A stretch of DNA of 64,000 nt, taken from the NCBI GenBank assembly GCA_001724265.1, contig MEDY01000065.1, positions 35,702 to 99,701 of the forward strand, written 5' to 3'. The position numbers were made by a program, and so were the translations under genes. This DNA comes from Rhizaria sp. SCN 62-66 (taxonomy: Eukaryota; Rhizaria, unplaced). Below the pieces are notes generated by a model, which was not told the origin of the DNA, searched no databases, and saw only the letters and a program-made list of their open reading frames with translations. Of this stretch, positions 41,128 through 53,954 are shown piece by piece (position 1 is the stretch's first letter; each line of letters starts with the position of its first letter).

Positions 41128-42095
41128 AGGAGTAACTGTGGGGTTGGAAACAAGTGGCAGAGAAAGGGGCGCAGTGAGGTGGAACGTTCTATCGAGTGCA
41201 AATGTCGGTCTTGAAGCAGATACTTCTGAGGTCCCACGTGAGAACGCGCTCAGGGTGCAGTACGCTGGCCCCGTCCACACTCTGCGTCAAAAATTAATGT
41301 AAAAATAGCCAACACAGATCGTTCAACTCGGCCTCAAAAATCCAGCGTGCAGCGCAATGACTGAGCCTCACGAAAACGCACTTTCTTCCCTTCTTGAATG
41401 CATCTTCGCGACTGGGCGTGTGGTGGCTGTCGTCGCGGTCCCCACCCTTTGCGGTCCTTTTTTTTCCCTTTTCCTTTTTATATCGAGTCTTTTTTCGCGC
41501 GAAACTTTACCAAGGTGTTTTTTATAGTCCATATTTATTAAATTCAAGTTTTTAATGTCTTCAAGTCGAAAAAAAATAGTCAAAATGGACTATGGTATAT
41601 GTCTATGTGGCTGGGCAAGTCACTCAGGCACTTTATTTTATTAAAGTACAAGAAGTCTAAATTTTGCCGTGGTTACTCTTTATGCACTCGTCAGTCCTTC
41701 GGCTGATTAAGTGCGACCGAAGTCGGGAGCTCGATTCCCACCGATATTATTTTTTTGACAATTTTTGACACACAAATATAAAATTTTGTATATTTTTGTT
41801 CAATATCACAGAGTTACATGTTGATTCAAGATATATATCCTGAGGCAATCCTGAGGCAATCTTAATCCGTATTTTTGTTGTCACAAGTGTTACGCAGCAA
41901 CAACGACGATAAGGCGACTGAGGTGAAATCGCTGGCCTCTGTATTATTAAGCTTAGATCGGCCATTGTCGCGCATTATGTAACATTTTTCTCATCAATAT
42001 AGCTCAAAACCAAGGAATTAATCAAGTACAGTCATCCGAGACACGCAGCGCATCATAGTCCCTCATGGCGTAGACTGTATAGTGAGCGAGTTGCC
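41128..42095. other. Long AT-rich spacer with a structured, T-run-terminated element
   Basis: About 970 bp with no protein gene. A hairpin at 41684-41714 (outer stem GCACT/AGTGC, inner stem TCAGTC/GGCTGA around CTTC) is followed by a second small hairpin (GGGA/TCCC, 41725-41739) that contains a B-box-like GCTCGATTCC, and then by seven T's (41750-41756). This recalls a pol III transcript, but no tRNA cloverleaf can be folded. An 11-bp unit (ATCCTGAGGCA) is tandemly doubled at 41837-41858. Confidence 0.35.
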
Positions 42096-44498
<2,403 letters not shown>

Positions 44499-44973
44499 CG
44501 ACGGCGATCTACAGGGAGTCGACACAGGGTGAAGAGCATAGGGAAGATGAGCATCGTCTAGCGCGACCAGGACCAGTTAGAATAGATTGATAGAGTCAGT
44601 ATAAGATGTAAAATAACTTATAAATGTAGTTAATACAACCAAAATACGCAGGTAAGCGCAATAGAGACGTGTGATTCGAATTTTAATAGATAACTTTGAA
44701 CGGCAGCGATCCGTTGGAGCGCAGAGTAGCGAGTAAGCTGCAACTGATAGTGAATATCTCTGCAGAATGTCCGTCAGGAGAGATATCATAATGATCACGT
44801 AGAATTTACCACACATATATCACTTTTCCTTTTTTAATACGTCTCAGTGATTTGATTCTGTTGTGATAGCACGCATTTTTAAAGTCCTCATTTACACACA
44901 ACTTCTTCCCTCGACGCTGCCGCACTTACATATCAGTAGACGCACTCAAGAAGGTTCTTAGCCCGCTCTTTCG
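44499..44973. promoter_or_regulatory. Divergent promoter region, KATNAL2 / NOSIP
   Basis: 475 bp between two divergent starts, AT-rich, becoming pyrimidine-rich towards the NOSIP side. No discrete element is recognised. Confidence 0.35.
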
Positions 44974-46738
44974 ATGTCGTCATACACTGTACGTTTTATT
45001 TAGCTTTCCAGCTGGACCATAGTACTCTGTCACATCTTCCACACTCAATCGTCCGTCCCCGCATGATCTCTTTCGCTCACATCAACTTTGACTTGCCTCC
45101 ACACCAACACAAACAACGCTAACCGCACTATCACGGCACCGCGTGCAGAACTTCACTCCTCATGAGCGTGAGCGCGCGATTCGTGAGGTCAAGTACGGCA
45201 CGCAGACCGTACAGCTCACTGCGGAGTCCTTCCCCGAGGTCGACGACTGCTCGCTCTGTCTTACTGGTACGCACTTTACGCAACAAAAGCGCGATACAAT
45301 CTTAACATATCAACTAGTGACACAGCATGACTACTATCAAATCATATTGAACAACAAATTTTATATTTGTTGCTGTATCCACAACGATTTGCGCTTGCTG
45401 TGCTTCATAATGTGTATTTTCTCACATCATTGTTACATTACACGCTTCGCTGTGTTATGATTTGGCTTGTGTTCGGCCTACAGCCGCTATCGAGCCCGTG
45501 GTCTGCTCCCATGGCCACCTCTTCTGCAAGGGATGCGCGTACGAGTATCTGCTGCACCAAAAGACCAAGCAGAAGCGGCTCGCGCGCGAGGCCGCCGCCG
45601 AGACCGCGGCCGACGCCGCCGTGGACGCGGCCGCCTCGCGCAGGGCCGAAAGCGAGCGCCTCGAAGAGTTCAACCGCGCGCAGAACGCGCTGCTGCCATC
45701 CGCCGCAATTGCAGCCGCTAGCGCGACCGTGGCCAGCAGCAGTGGCGCCGCCGCTGGCGCTGAGGCAGCTGCGAGCAGCAGCAGCAGCAACAGCAGTAGT
45801 GCCCAGCAGCAGGCGCCGCCGGGGTACAAGGCCGTGGCGACGGAGGACGGGCGCGTGGCGTTTGTATTGGACGCCGACGTGATCCGTAAGCACACGACGG
45901 CGGCTGGTGTGACACGGCTGGCCACGGCCGAGGAGCGCAACGCGCAGAGCCGCGTCGTGCCCTCGTTCTGGATCCCCGCCGTGGCTCCCGACGCCGGCGT
46001 CAAGAAGGTGCGTGACTAGAGACGTATCTCTATGCTGTTATTTTGCATGCACACGAATTAAAGATGCTTCTGTTTCCTGATTGTTAATCTGTGTTCATTC
46101 ACTCACTTCCTTGGCTTTTCGCTTGCTTGTCTTATGCACATATTAACTGGCTGCAGACTGAGAAGATGGACGAGATCATCTGCCCCAAAGGCAGCCACCC
46201 GCTGAAGCTTAAGCAGTTGCGGCCGGTGCACTTCACCAAGCCCACGGAGCAGCAGGCCAAGGACATGAAGATCGACGGCAAGTGTACGTAACAAAAACAC
46301 ATCGCATTGAACACAGATGAAATCGATTGCTGCCTCAACAATATTTTGTGAAAACACCTGTATATGACAGTGATTATGATGAATTTTAATTTTTATTACT
46401 CAAATCACAAGTATTTGCACTATTTATGTATTTTCTTCTTATTAATCACACTTCAAATCACATCATTTTGCATATTCGTACACACAGCGTCCCGTTTCGT
46501 CTGCGGCGCCTGCTCCCGCCTGCTGACCAAGTCCGTCAAGTCCGTGTGCCTGCGCGCGTGCGGCCACGTGATCTGCGACCCCTGCCGCGTGCGCCTCGTG
46601 GATAAGGACCCCACGTGCCCCGACTGCGCCGCCGGCGTCGTCACCAGTGACATCGTCGCGCTCTCGACCGGAGCCGCGGGCTTCGCCAGCTCCGGGGCCG
46701 CCGTCGCGAGCAAGCGGGTGCGCGCTGCGTTCCATTAA
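44974..46738 (+). CDS. NOSIP: NOSIP-type E3 ubiquitin ligase (U-box/RING-like), five exons, first one tentative
   Basis: Secure coding exons are 45149-45266, 45484-46007, 46157-46283 and 46488-46738 (donors GTACGC, GTGCGT, GTACGT; phases 1, 0, 1), TAA stop. Family landmarks are FTPHERERA...KYGTQTVQL, CSLCLT|AAIEPVVCSHGHLFCK and EYLLHQK, an Ala/Ser-rich region, then VPSFWIPAVAPDA (NOSIP: LPSFWIPSLTPEA). After these come EIICPKGSHPLKLKQLRPVH with FT, and a final Cys-rich module (RFVCGACSRLLTK, ACGHVICDPCR, PTCPDC). The match to animal and plant NOSIP along the whole length is convincing. No ATG lies in frame between an upstream TGA (45089) and 45149. The best start is a 15-nt exon at 44974-44988 (MSSYT) followed by GTACGT, joined to acceptor GTGCAG. 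That lacks the family's usual MTRHSKN start, so the 5' end is uncertain. Confidence 0.85.
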
Positions 46739-47160
46739 GGTTTACACAGGCTTAAACGCGGTTGGGTTGGAGTTGAGTTATACGATGCACGAAGCGAAGT
46801 TACACTTTTGTAATTGTGATGCTTCAGTTTGTGTCAGGATCAGTGTTTGTTTTCAAATGCATGTCGATGGTTTATAAAATTAAATGTTGCATGTATTGTT
46901 GTCTATATAGTAGTATTGCTCAAAAAGAGCGCAATGTACAGCGAAACACATTTCCACACTGGCACATGTTGTGATAGCTGCACACGATAAATTATGAAGA
47001 CGTAGATGATACGTATTCCCAGTGAAAATACAATAAGAATGAATAAATAAATGTACCGCTCATTATTATTGATCCCATCATTAAGATAACCTTTGCAATA
47101 AGATGTGGGGATTGATTGACTGCGACTATATTCCTGAAGTGCCACTTACTGTTCGCATAC
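46739..47160. other. Convergent 3' spacer
   Basis: AT-rich sequence between the convergent NOSIP and TRMU genes. No feature is recognised. Confidence 0.45.
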
Positions 47161-50100
47161 TCACAGCGCAATAAGTCCAGCGCCCATGCACTCGTACAGA
47201 TCCCTGCCGTTGAAGCGCGCACCGACACCGCCGTCTTCAGCCCGGTGCACCTGCTCCTGCGTCGAGCCCAAGAAACGCTCGAACTTGGGCTCCACGGGCG
47301 GCCATAGCGCGCGCGCGGCGTCCTCTGCGTCAGGCGCGAGGTCCGCAGGCAGTGCGCGGTACAGGGCTAGCGTCTGGCCCGGAGTAAGCGCCTCGCTAAA
47401 GCCCGCGGGGAGGTGCACGCGCAGGCAGAGCTCATACTTGCCCTTGTTTTCATCGCCAGCACTCGCACTAGCGGCAGCAGTAGTGCTGCTGGTGGCGTCG
47501 CTGTTGCTGCTCGTGTTAAGGTCGCTGTCAATGGTGGAGCTTGGCGCGCGAATGGGCAAGCCGTCCTCGCCCAAAGTCACCGCAGGCGCCACGCCCATGC
47601 GAGCCCTCGACTCAGCCTCCACAGCACTCGCACTGGCAGCGTCCACCGCAGCGCTGTTCGCCGCCGCGCCGGCATCAGCAACATTCTCTGATTCGGCGTC
47701 CTCGGCAGCCTCAACGCGGAAGTGTCCCTGCAGCCCCGCGGCCTCGAGCGCCTGCGCCAGCGTCGCGTCGCGGGCCACGCCGGCGCCGCGGCCGTCGTAG
47801 CACTCCTCGAGCAGCGCGCGCGGCACGCGTTCGGCCGACACGCGCACGGGGACGAGAGCGCCGGTGGACCGCAGCTTGGCCAGGCACGGCACGCCCAGCG
47901 CGGACAGCGCCGCGGGGCCCGTCTGCGTCGCCGCCGCGGCGGGCGCGCGGTCGGACAGAGGGAAGATCTGCACCGTGGTGGCGGCGTACGCCCACAGGGG
48001 CGCAAGGGCCACGCTGGCGTTGAAGGGCTCGCGCGCGCGGGCGGCGTCGTAGGCGGCGCGTTGCTCGGAGAGGAACTCCTTATGCTGCCACGTGGGGAGG
48101 CGGCGCAGCAGGCCCTGCGCCTCGGCGCGCTGGAGCGACAGCGTGGTCGCCACGGTGCACGCCAGACTGCGGTCAACGCCCGCGTCGCCGGAGCTCGTCA
48201 CAGTCTCTGCAGCAGGCGAGGTGGACGCGGTGACTGCGGCAGCGGCCTCGGCCTCCGCGCGCTCAGCCTCGGCCACGGCGGGCGGAATGAGCGTCTCCAG
48301 CGTCATCTCCAGTTCGCGCAGGTGCGCCGCGCGGGCCGGGTCCTCGCCCGCGGACCGCGCATGCCCGCGCGCGATGGCGTGCCAGCGCTCGAGGTACACG
48401 GCGCGCGCGCGGTGCACGCGGCCCAGCAGCAGCGCCTGCTCGGCGCGGTGCCAGCGCGCGAGCGGGGCCAGCGAGCGCTGCAGCGACGCGAAGTCGTGGC
48501 TAGGCATCAGCGGCGGAAACGGCGTCTGCCACGAGAAGCCGCGGACAAGGAACGATGTGCGACGCGTGACGGCGTGCGTGGCGGGCGCGGCGCAGACGGC
48601 GTTGATGGCGCGCAGCTTGCGCACGCAGCGGTACGGCAGTGGGAACGCACCGTCGGCCACGCGCTTGCCCTCGGTGTAGTGCACCAGACCCGAGTGCTCG
48701 AGAGGGAAGTCGCGCGCGGGAGCCAGGCCGGCCGAGCCCCCGTGAGCCGAAGACGACGCAGACGACACGGCGTTCGAGCTGGACGCGGAGGCTGAGGTTG
48801 TTGCGGCTGGAAGTCGGCGCCGGCCCTTGAGGAAGAGCGCGTCCGCGAGTGCAACTGCGGGCTCGTCCGGCGAAAGCCGCTCCAGCGCGCCGTACGCGGC
48901 CGCGGCGCGCTGCCATATGGGGGCCTCTTCAGCCGACGTGCCGGCGCTGAAGCCGGAGCCGAAGGGCGAGGCGGCAGTGTTGGACGCCGCCGGCGAGGAG
49001 GGCAGGAAGATGGAGCCGCCTGCGGGCGCAAGCTGCTGCGGCGCGGCGGGGGCCATCGGCGGGGCCAGCAGGCTGCCGCTGGGCATCGCCCTAATCTGCG
49101 ACGGCGGCTGCGACTGGGACTCCGCGAGGGGAAACGAGGCCGTCGGAGGGAGCGCGTCGACCAGCGGCGTGAACAGCGCCTCCAACCCCTGCGTGAGCGT
49201 CATGCGCACCGCGGGGGCCGACGGCGGGGCCGCGAAGGACACCAGCGGGCGCAGCTCCGACGGCAGTGAGGCCAGTGCGGCGGCGTCGGCGGCCGCGTCG
49301 GGCAGCGCGTCGGGCGCGCTTTGGGAGCCGAAACCATCGCTGCCAGTGCTGAAAGAACCGGAGCTGTTGGTGTTGTTTTTGGCATTTTTGTTGTTCGTGT
49401 TGTAGTGCAGCTTGTCGTCAAGCCTGTGATAGCTGTAGCTGTTCATATTCGAGTTCGCATTGAAGATTTCATCGTAATCGCCCTCACTATCACTGTTCGT
49501 GTGCGAGTTCACAGTCACGTTGTTCCCCTCAATACGCCGGCGCCGCGCCAGCGCACTCTCACTGCTGCTCACGCTGCCGCTGCTGCTGCTGCGCGTGTGG
49601 GGCGCGAACTCTGCGGCGTAAAGCGCGAGCGCGGAGGCGAGTCCGTCGGGCGAGACGATGGGGCCCGAGCGCCGGTCCTTGGGCGGCAGGTAGCCGTCGA
49701 TGAAGTCCACGAAGGAGCGTTTCTTGCCGACAAAGCAGATCCCGCGGGAGTCCGTCTTGGCGGCGACGGGGAGTCCCGCGGCGGCGGCGATGGCGCGCAC
49801 CTGCTCCTTGGGCAGGTGGCCGAGCGGGAAGATGACGCGGTCCAGGTGGCCCGCGAGCACGGACGAGAGGAAGTACGTCTGGTCCTTGTGGCCGACGCCG
49901 GAGACGAGGCGCGCAGAGGGCGGCGGCGGCGCGCGCGCGTGCACGCCGCCGACGGCGTAGTCGTGGCCGAAGGAGTGGTGCGCCGGCACGTGGTGCTGCG
50001 AGCGCGACAGCTGGGCGAACGACACGGACGACTTGATGCTGTTCACGCCGTCACCGGTGCTGTCGCCGTTGCTGCCACTCTCGTTGTTTGTGTGCGGGCC

Positions 50101-50811
50101 AAGTGCGGAGCGATAGGGATCAAAGGTGACCTGCGCGGTGCCCGGCAGGAACGCGTAGGACCCGTCGCTGGTCATCATCAGCGGCGCCGCAGCGCCCTGC
50201 TGACCCTGTTGCGTCACCGGGTACAGCAAGCGCGCGTAGTGGCCTGTGGCGAGGTAGTCGGCGCGCGCGGTCTCGAACGCGTACTTGAGGAAGTAGCCAA
50301 ACTTGATGAAGCGATTGCACCCAATGTCAGGGTTTGGCGTGCGCGCGCGTGTGTATTCGTCGAGCATGGGCTCGAACACCTCGCTCCAGTACTCCTTCGA
50401 GAAGCTCACTTCGGAGAGCGGGAGGCCGAGATGCTCTGCGACGCGCCGCGCGTCCCAGAGGTCCTGCTCGCCTGTGCAGTGGTTGTTCTCGTCGGAGGCG
50501 TCCCAGTTGCGCATGTGGACAAGCTGGAGGTCGAAGCCGCGCTCCTGCAGAAGCACTGCCGCGACGGCCGAGTCCACGCCGCCTGACAGCCCCAGCAGCA
50601 CGCGCGGGCGAGGCGTGTTCGCGGGGGGAGCAGGCGCAGGGGTCGCAGAGATCGGGGAAAGGTGTCCAATAGAGCGGGACGGGTGGGCGCTAAGAAGACC
50701 GCGGCCGTGGGGAACGGCGGCGCGGGTGGCGGCGAGGATGCCGCGGCGGTGGGGGCTCATCAATGAGGACCCGACAGCAATGCTCCGCGATGCAGAAAAC
50801 ATGCTGTTCAC
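47161..50811 (-). CDS. TRMU: Mitochondrial tRNA-specific 2-thiouridylase (TRMU/MnmA), expanded to 1216 residues
   Basis: Single exon, TGA stop. The first 60 residues are Arg/Ser/Ala-rich and suit a mitochondrial presequence. The PP-loop LLGLSGGVDSAVAAVLL (SGGVDS at 76-81) activates the target uridine with ATP. Both catalytic Cys are in place: NPDIGCNRFIKFG and TDSRGICFVGKKRSFVDF. KDQTYFLSSVLAGHLDRVIF with PLGHLPK is also typical. Family members are about 360-420 residues. Here insertions of tens to hundreds of residues interrupt the chain after the first Cys region and throughout the C-terminal half. There are Ser/Asn, Ala and Gln-rich stretches and an unrecognised helical block (SLQRSLAPLARWHRAEQALL onwards). 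The enzyme makes 2-thiouridine at the wobble position of mitochondrial Lys, Glu and Gln tRNAs. An in-frame ATG at 50802 is an alternative start. Confidence 0.92.
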   Translation of the reverse strand: MNSMFSASRSIAVGSSLMSPHRRGILAATRAAVPHGRGLLSAHPSRSIGHLSPISATPAPAPPANTPRPRVLLGLSGGVDSAVAAVLLQERGFDLQLVHMRNWDASDENNHCTGEQDLWDARRVAEHLGLPLSEVSFSKEYWSEVFEPMLDEYTRARTPNPDIGCNRFIKFGYFLKYAFETARADYLATGHYARLLYPVTQQGQQGAAAPLMMTSDGSYAFLPGTAQVTFDPYRSALGPHTNNESGSNGDSTGDGVNSIKSSVSFAQLSRSQHHVPAHHSFGHDYAVGGVHARAPPPPSARLVSGVGHKDQTYFLSSVLAGHLDRVIFPLGHLPKEQVRAIAAAAGLPVAAKTDSRGICFVGKKRSFVDFIDGYLPPKDRRSGPIVSPDGLASALALYAAEFAPHTRSSSSGSVSSSESALARRRRIEGNNVTVNSHTNSDSEGDYDEIFNANSNMNSYSYHRLDDKLHYNTNNKNAKNNTNSSGSFSTGSDGFGSQSAPDALPDAAADAAALASLPSELRPLVSFAAPPSAPAVRMTLTQGLEALFTPLVDALPPTASFPLAESQSQPPSQIRAMPSGSLLAPPMAPAAPQQLAPAGGSIFLPSSPAASNTAASPFGSGFSAGTSAEEAPIWQRAAAAYGALERLSPDEPAVALADALFLKGRRRLPAATTSASASSSNAVSSASSSAHGGSAGLAPARDFPLEHSGLVHYTEGKRVADGAFPLPYRCVRKLRAINAVCAAPATHAVTRRTSFLVRGFSWQTPFPPLMPSHDFASLQRSLAPLARWHRAEQALLLGRVHRARAVYLERWHAIARGHARSAGEDPARAAHLRELEMTLETLIPPAVAEAERAEAEAAAAVTASTSPAAETVTSSGDAGVDRSLACTVATTLSLQRAEAQGLLRRLPTWQHKEFLSEQRAAYDAARAREPFNASVALAPLWAYAATTVQIFPLSDRAPAAAATQTGPAALSALGVPCLAKLRSTGALVPVRVSAERVPRALLEECYDGRGAGVARDATLAQALEAAGLQGHFRVEAAEDAESENVADAGAAANSAAVDAASASAVEAESRARMGVAPAVTLGEDGLPIRAPSSTIDSDLNTSSNSDATSSTTAAASASAGDENKGKYELCLRVHLPAGFSEALTPGQTLALYRALPADLAPDAEDAARALWPPVEPKFERFLGSTQEQVHRAEDGGVGARFNGRDLYECMGAGLIAL

Positions 50812-51251
50812 CGTCTACATAAGGACGAATATTTTGGAGAATAAGTTTAAGTGTAAGGTTTAAAATGATTCATTGGCCTGCATGCTATTCAACGGTTGTT
50901 TGGAGTCACGCCACAAGTTTTCATTTTGCGCTGCCGTGATCGAGCTCAGCAAGCTGTTGACTGGCGCAGCCGCAGCTTTCGCCCGAAATTGCAAGTGTTA
51001 ACGCCTATCGTGCAATCGTTAAAGCCAAGCTCAGAAAATAAGAGTTAATATATATAAAAAATGAAGTAAAGTGCCAAAAACAGATGTTTTATTTTTCTTA
51101 CGTCTTACGTATTCATCGCTGCGCAGAACCAAGCAGTTCCGCAGCACTGACTGCATGCCACGCTTAACACGCAAGTCATAAATATAACTCAACTCAACTC
51201 TTAATCTACAAGCTCAACAGCAACCCAACACATCGCATCGCTTCATCTAAC
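50812..51251. other. AT-rich intergenic spacer
   Basis: Spacer between the tandem minus-strand TRMU and fumarase genes. It contains AT-rich runs and no recognised feature. Confidence 0.45.
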
Positions 51252-51263
51252 TTAGAGAAGACT

Positions 51264-51295
<32 letters not shown>

Positions 51296-51348
51296 TGACA
51301 AAGGCGGGGAAGTTCTCGATCTCGATCTTCCACACAGCCTCCATGCCA

Positions 51349-51391
<43 letters not shown>

Positions 51392-51823
51392 GCGCCAGCG
51401 CCGCCGCGGGGCCGCCGATGGAGCCCAGGTAGAAGCCGCCATGCTTCTTGCACGCGTCAGTCACCTGCTTGCTGCGGTTACCCTTGGCCAGAGTGACCAG
51501 AGAGCCGCCGTTCGCCTAAAAGAGAAAACGTAGAAAGAAAGAAGACGCACAGGAGAGTTAGATTTATGATTTCAGTCTGAAAAGTTTTAGTAATAGGTAC
51601 ACATATGAACATTACATTTAAATATAAGTGCACACTAGCAAATGGTATTTACTTCAATGAAATATATCTGGCGTACCTGGAAGAGGTCGACGTATGAGTC
51701 CATGCGGCCGGCGGTGGTGGGGCCGAACGAGCCAGAGGCCATGCCCTCGGGCGTCTTAGCGGGCCCAGCGTAGTACACGATGTGGTCCTTCATGTACTGT
51801 GGCAGCCCCTGGCCGGCGTCGAT

Positions 51824-51856
<33 letters not shown>

Positions 51857-52121
51857 CGCGACGACGATGGTGCCCGTGAGGCTCAGGCGGGTCTTGATGG
51901 GGTACTTGGTGAGCTCCTGGCGCAGCTTGTCCATGCCCTGGTTAAGGTCAATGTTGACGACCTGCGTGGTGAGGTTCTTGGTCTCGACCTCGGGCAGGTA
52001 CTTGGCCGGGTTGGTCTCGAGCGCCTCGACGTAGAGGCCGTCCTTAGTGATCTTGGCCTGCATCTGGCGGTCGGCGGAGCACGAGACACCGAGGCCCACG
52101 GGGCACGACGCGCCGTGGCGG

Positions 52122-52165
<44 letters not shown>

Positions 52166-53355
52166 GAACTGGGCGCCGACGCCGGACTCCTGCAGACGGA
52201 CAGCAAAGAGCAACAAAGCGAAAATAAAAAGAAATAAAAAAAAGAAGATATACAGAGACAAAGACGTGAGAATTTGTTGATAAGATAAAAAAAGGAATGA
52301 TTATCTGTGATGTAAATTACCAGTGTAATATAATTTCCTCAGGTTGTTATCTTGAATGTTAAAAACCCTTGTTATAACGAGATATCGCTGCGTACCTGGC
52401 AGATCTTGAGGATCTTCTCCTCCCACTCGAGGTCGCGGAAGGCGCGGCCGTCGGCGTTGCCGGTGGTGGGGAGTCCGTCGAGGTAGCGCGCGGATGCGAG
52501 CTTGACGGTCTTAAGCGTCTGCTCCGCCGAGAGGCCGCCGACGGTGAGCGCGAGGTGGTAGGGCGGGCAGGCGGAGGTGCCGAGCGACTTGAGGTTCTGC
52601 TTGATGAAGGCCTCCATCGACGCAGGGTTCAGCAGCGCCTTGGTCTGCTGGTACAGGAAGGTCTTGTTGGCGGAGCCGCCGCCCTTGGCCATGAAGAGGA
52701 ACTTGTAGGCGTCGCCGGGGGTGGAGAAGATGTCGATCTGCGCGGGCAGGTTGGTGCCGGTGTTCTTCTCGGCGAACATGTCCTGGGGCGCGACCTGCGA
52801 GTAGCGCAGGTTGCGCTTGACGTAGGTGTCGTACACGCCGCGGGAGAGGTGCTCGGCGTCGGTGCCGTCGGTGAGCACATTGGAGCCCTTCTTGCCCATG
52901 ATGATCGCGGTGCCGGTGTCCTGGCAGGAGGGCAGAATCATGCCGGAGGCGATGTTGGCGTTCTTGAGGAGCTCGAGGGCAACGAAGCGGTCGTTGTCGG
53001 TCGCCTCGGGGTCCTTGAGGATGTTGGAAAGCTGCTGGAGGTGGGAAGAGCGGAGCAGGTGGGAGATGTCGAACATGGCGCGCTCGGACAGCATGCGCAG
53101 GCCCTCGGGCTCGACCTTGAGGTACTCCTTGCCGTCGCACTTAACGGTCGAGACGTGGTCGGACGAAATCTTCTTCCACTCAACGGAGGGCGGGTTGGCC
53201 TCCTCGAAGATGTCCTGGTACTTAAACGCAGGCGTGGCCGCAAAGGCGCGCGCGGGAACGACGGGGGCCGCGGTGGCAGTGACGGAGGCCGCGGTCGCGC
53301 TCATGCGGGACACTGCAGAGGACTTGGCAAGACGCTGAATGCCCTGGCGAAACAT
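51252..53355 (-). CDS. FH: Fumarate hydratase, class I (iron-sulfur type), with mitochondrial leader
   Basis: Exons are 52396-53355, 51677-52189 and 51252-51515 (donors GTACGC, GTACGC; phase 0 both), giving 578 residues and a TAA stop. Residues 1-40 ([18 protein letters not shown], then Ala-rich) look like a mitochondrial presequence. Cys residues placed to bind the 4Fe-4S cluster are in [24 protein letters not shown] and [18 protein letters not shown]. Other class I landmarks are [33 protein letters not shown] in the beta domain and [20 protein letters not shown] near the end. It hydrates fumarate to malate. Many eukaryotes instead use the unrelated class II enzyme; class I is patchy (kinetoplastids, apicomplexans, some amoebae). 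A pyrimidine-rich TTTTTTCAACAG ends five bases before the ATG and looks like a splice acceptor of a 5'UTR intron. Confidence 0.95.
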
Positions 53356-53954
53356 TGGATCTGTTGAAAAAACACAGATAAATCTTATGAGGTGAGTGAC
53401 GTTGCTTTTAAGGTGCGGGGTCGAGTGTGGCAAGAGCCGGCGCAGGTTAGCTTAGCAGCTGCTGACAGCAGATGCGAGGCTCTATTTCCCACTTGCATAG
53501 CGCACGATAAAGAAACTGTTGATCAAAGCCTATTTTCAAAAATTGTACAAAAACGTAGTGAAATATCAAAATTCAAACTCTCAGCGAGAAGCAATGACCA
53601 AAAGACGACGAAACTGATCGTGAAAAATGAATTAGCTCGTCCAAGCCCGACAAAGACCGGCCGCCGCCGCCGCTTCAGCGCTGCTTTGTAGCATGTGTTA
53701 CTATCGCAAAAAGTGTTGGTGTGACTTGATATCAGGATTTATTGTTCAATATTAAGGATTTCTAAGGTATATATAACGCGTATTTACAACATTCTCCGTA
53801 TATTTCGAATTACGGCCCCATTACCACGTGTTTCTACGTCGCCAAAGTTCATAATCAATCTTCTGCGCGCACTCCACTATCTTGGCCTTTCTCACCGCCA
53901 GTCACACTCACTGAATCTTCACACTCCTACACCAGCCTCTCACAGTGACTATGC
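53356..53954. other. Intergenic spacer upstream of fumarase
   Basis: AT-rich spacer. The part next to fumarase likely holds a 5'UTR intron (acceptor-like TTTTTTCAACAG on the minus strand at about 53361-53372). No donor of the local GTACGN type was found nearby, and no gene is recognised. Confidence 0.4.

Noticed and set aside
41640-41757. tRNA gene near 41.7 kb
   Set aside because: A B-box-like motif and T-run are present, but neither a 5-bp T stem with a TTCRA loop nor a D arm nor a 7-nt anticodon loop can be formed.
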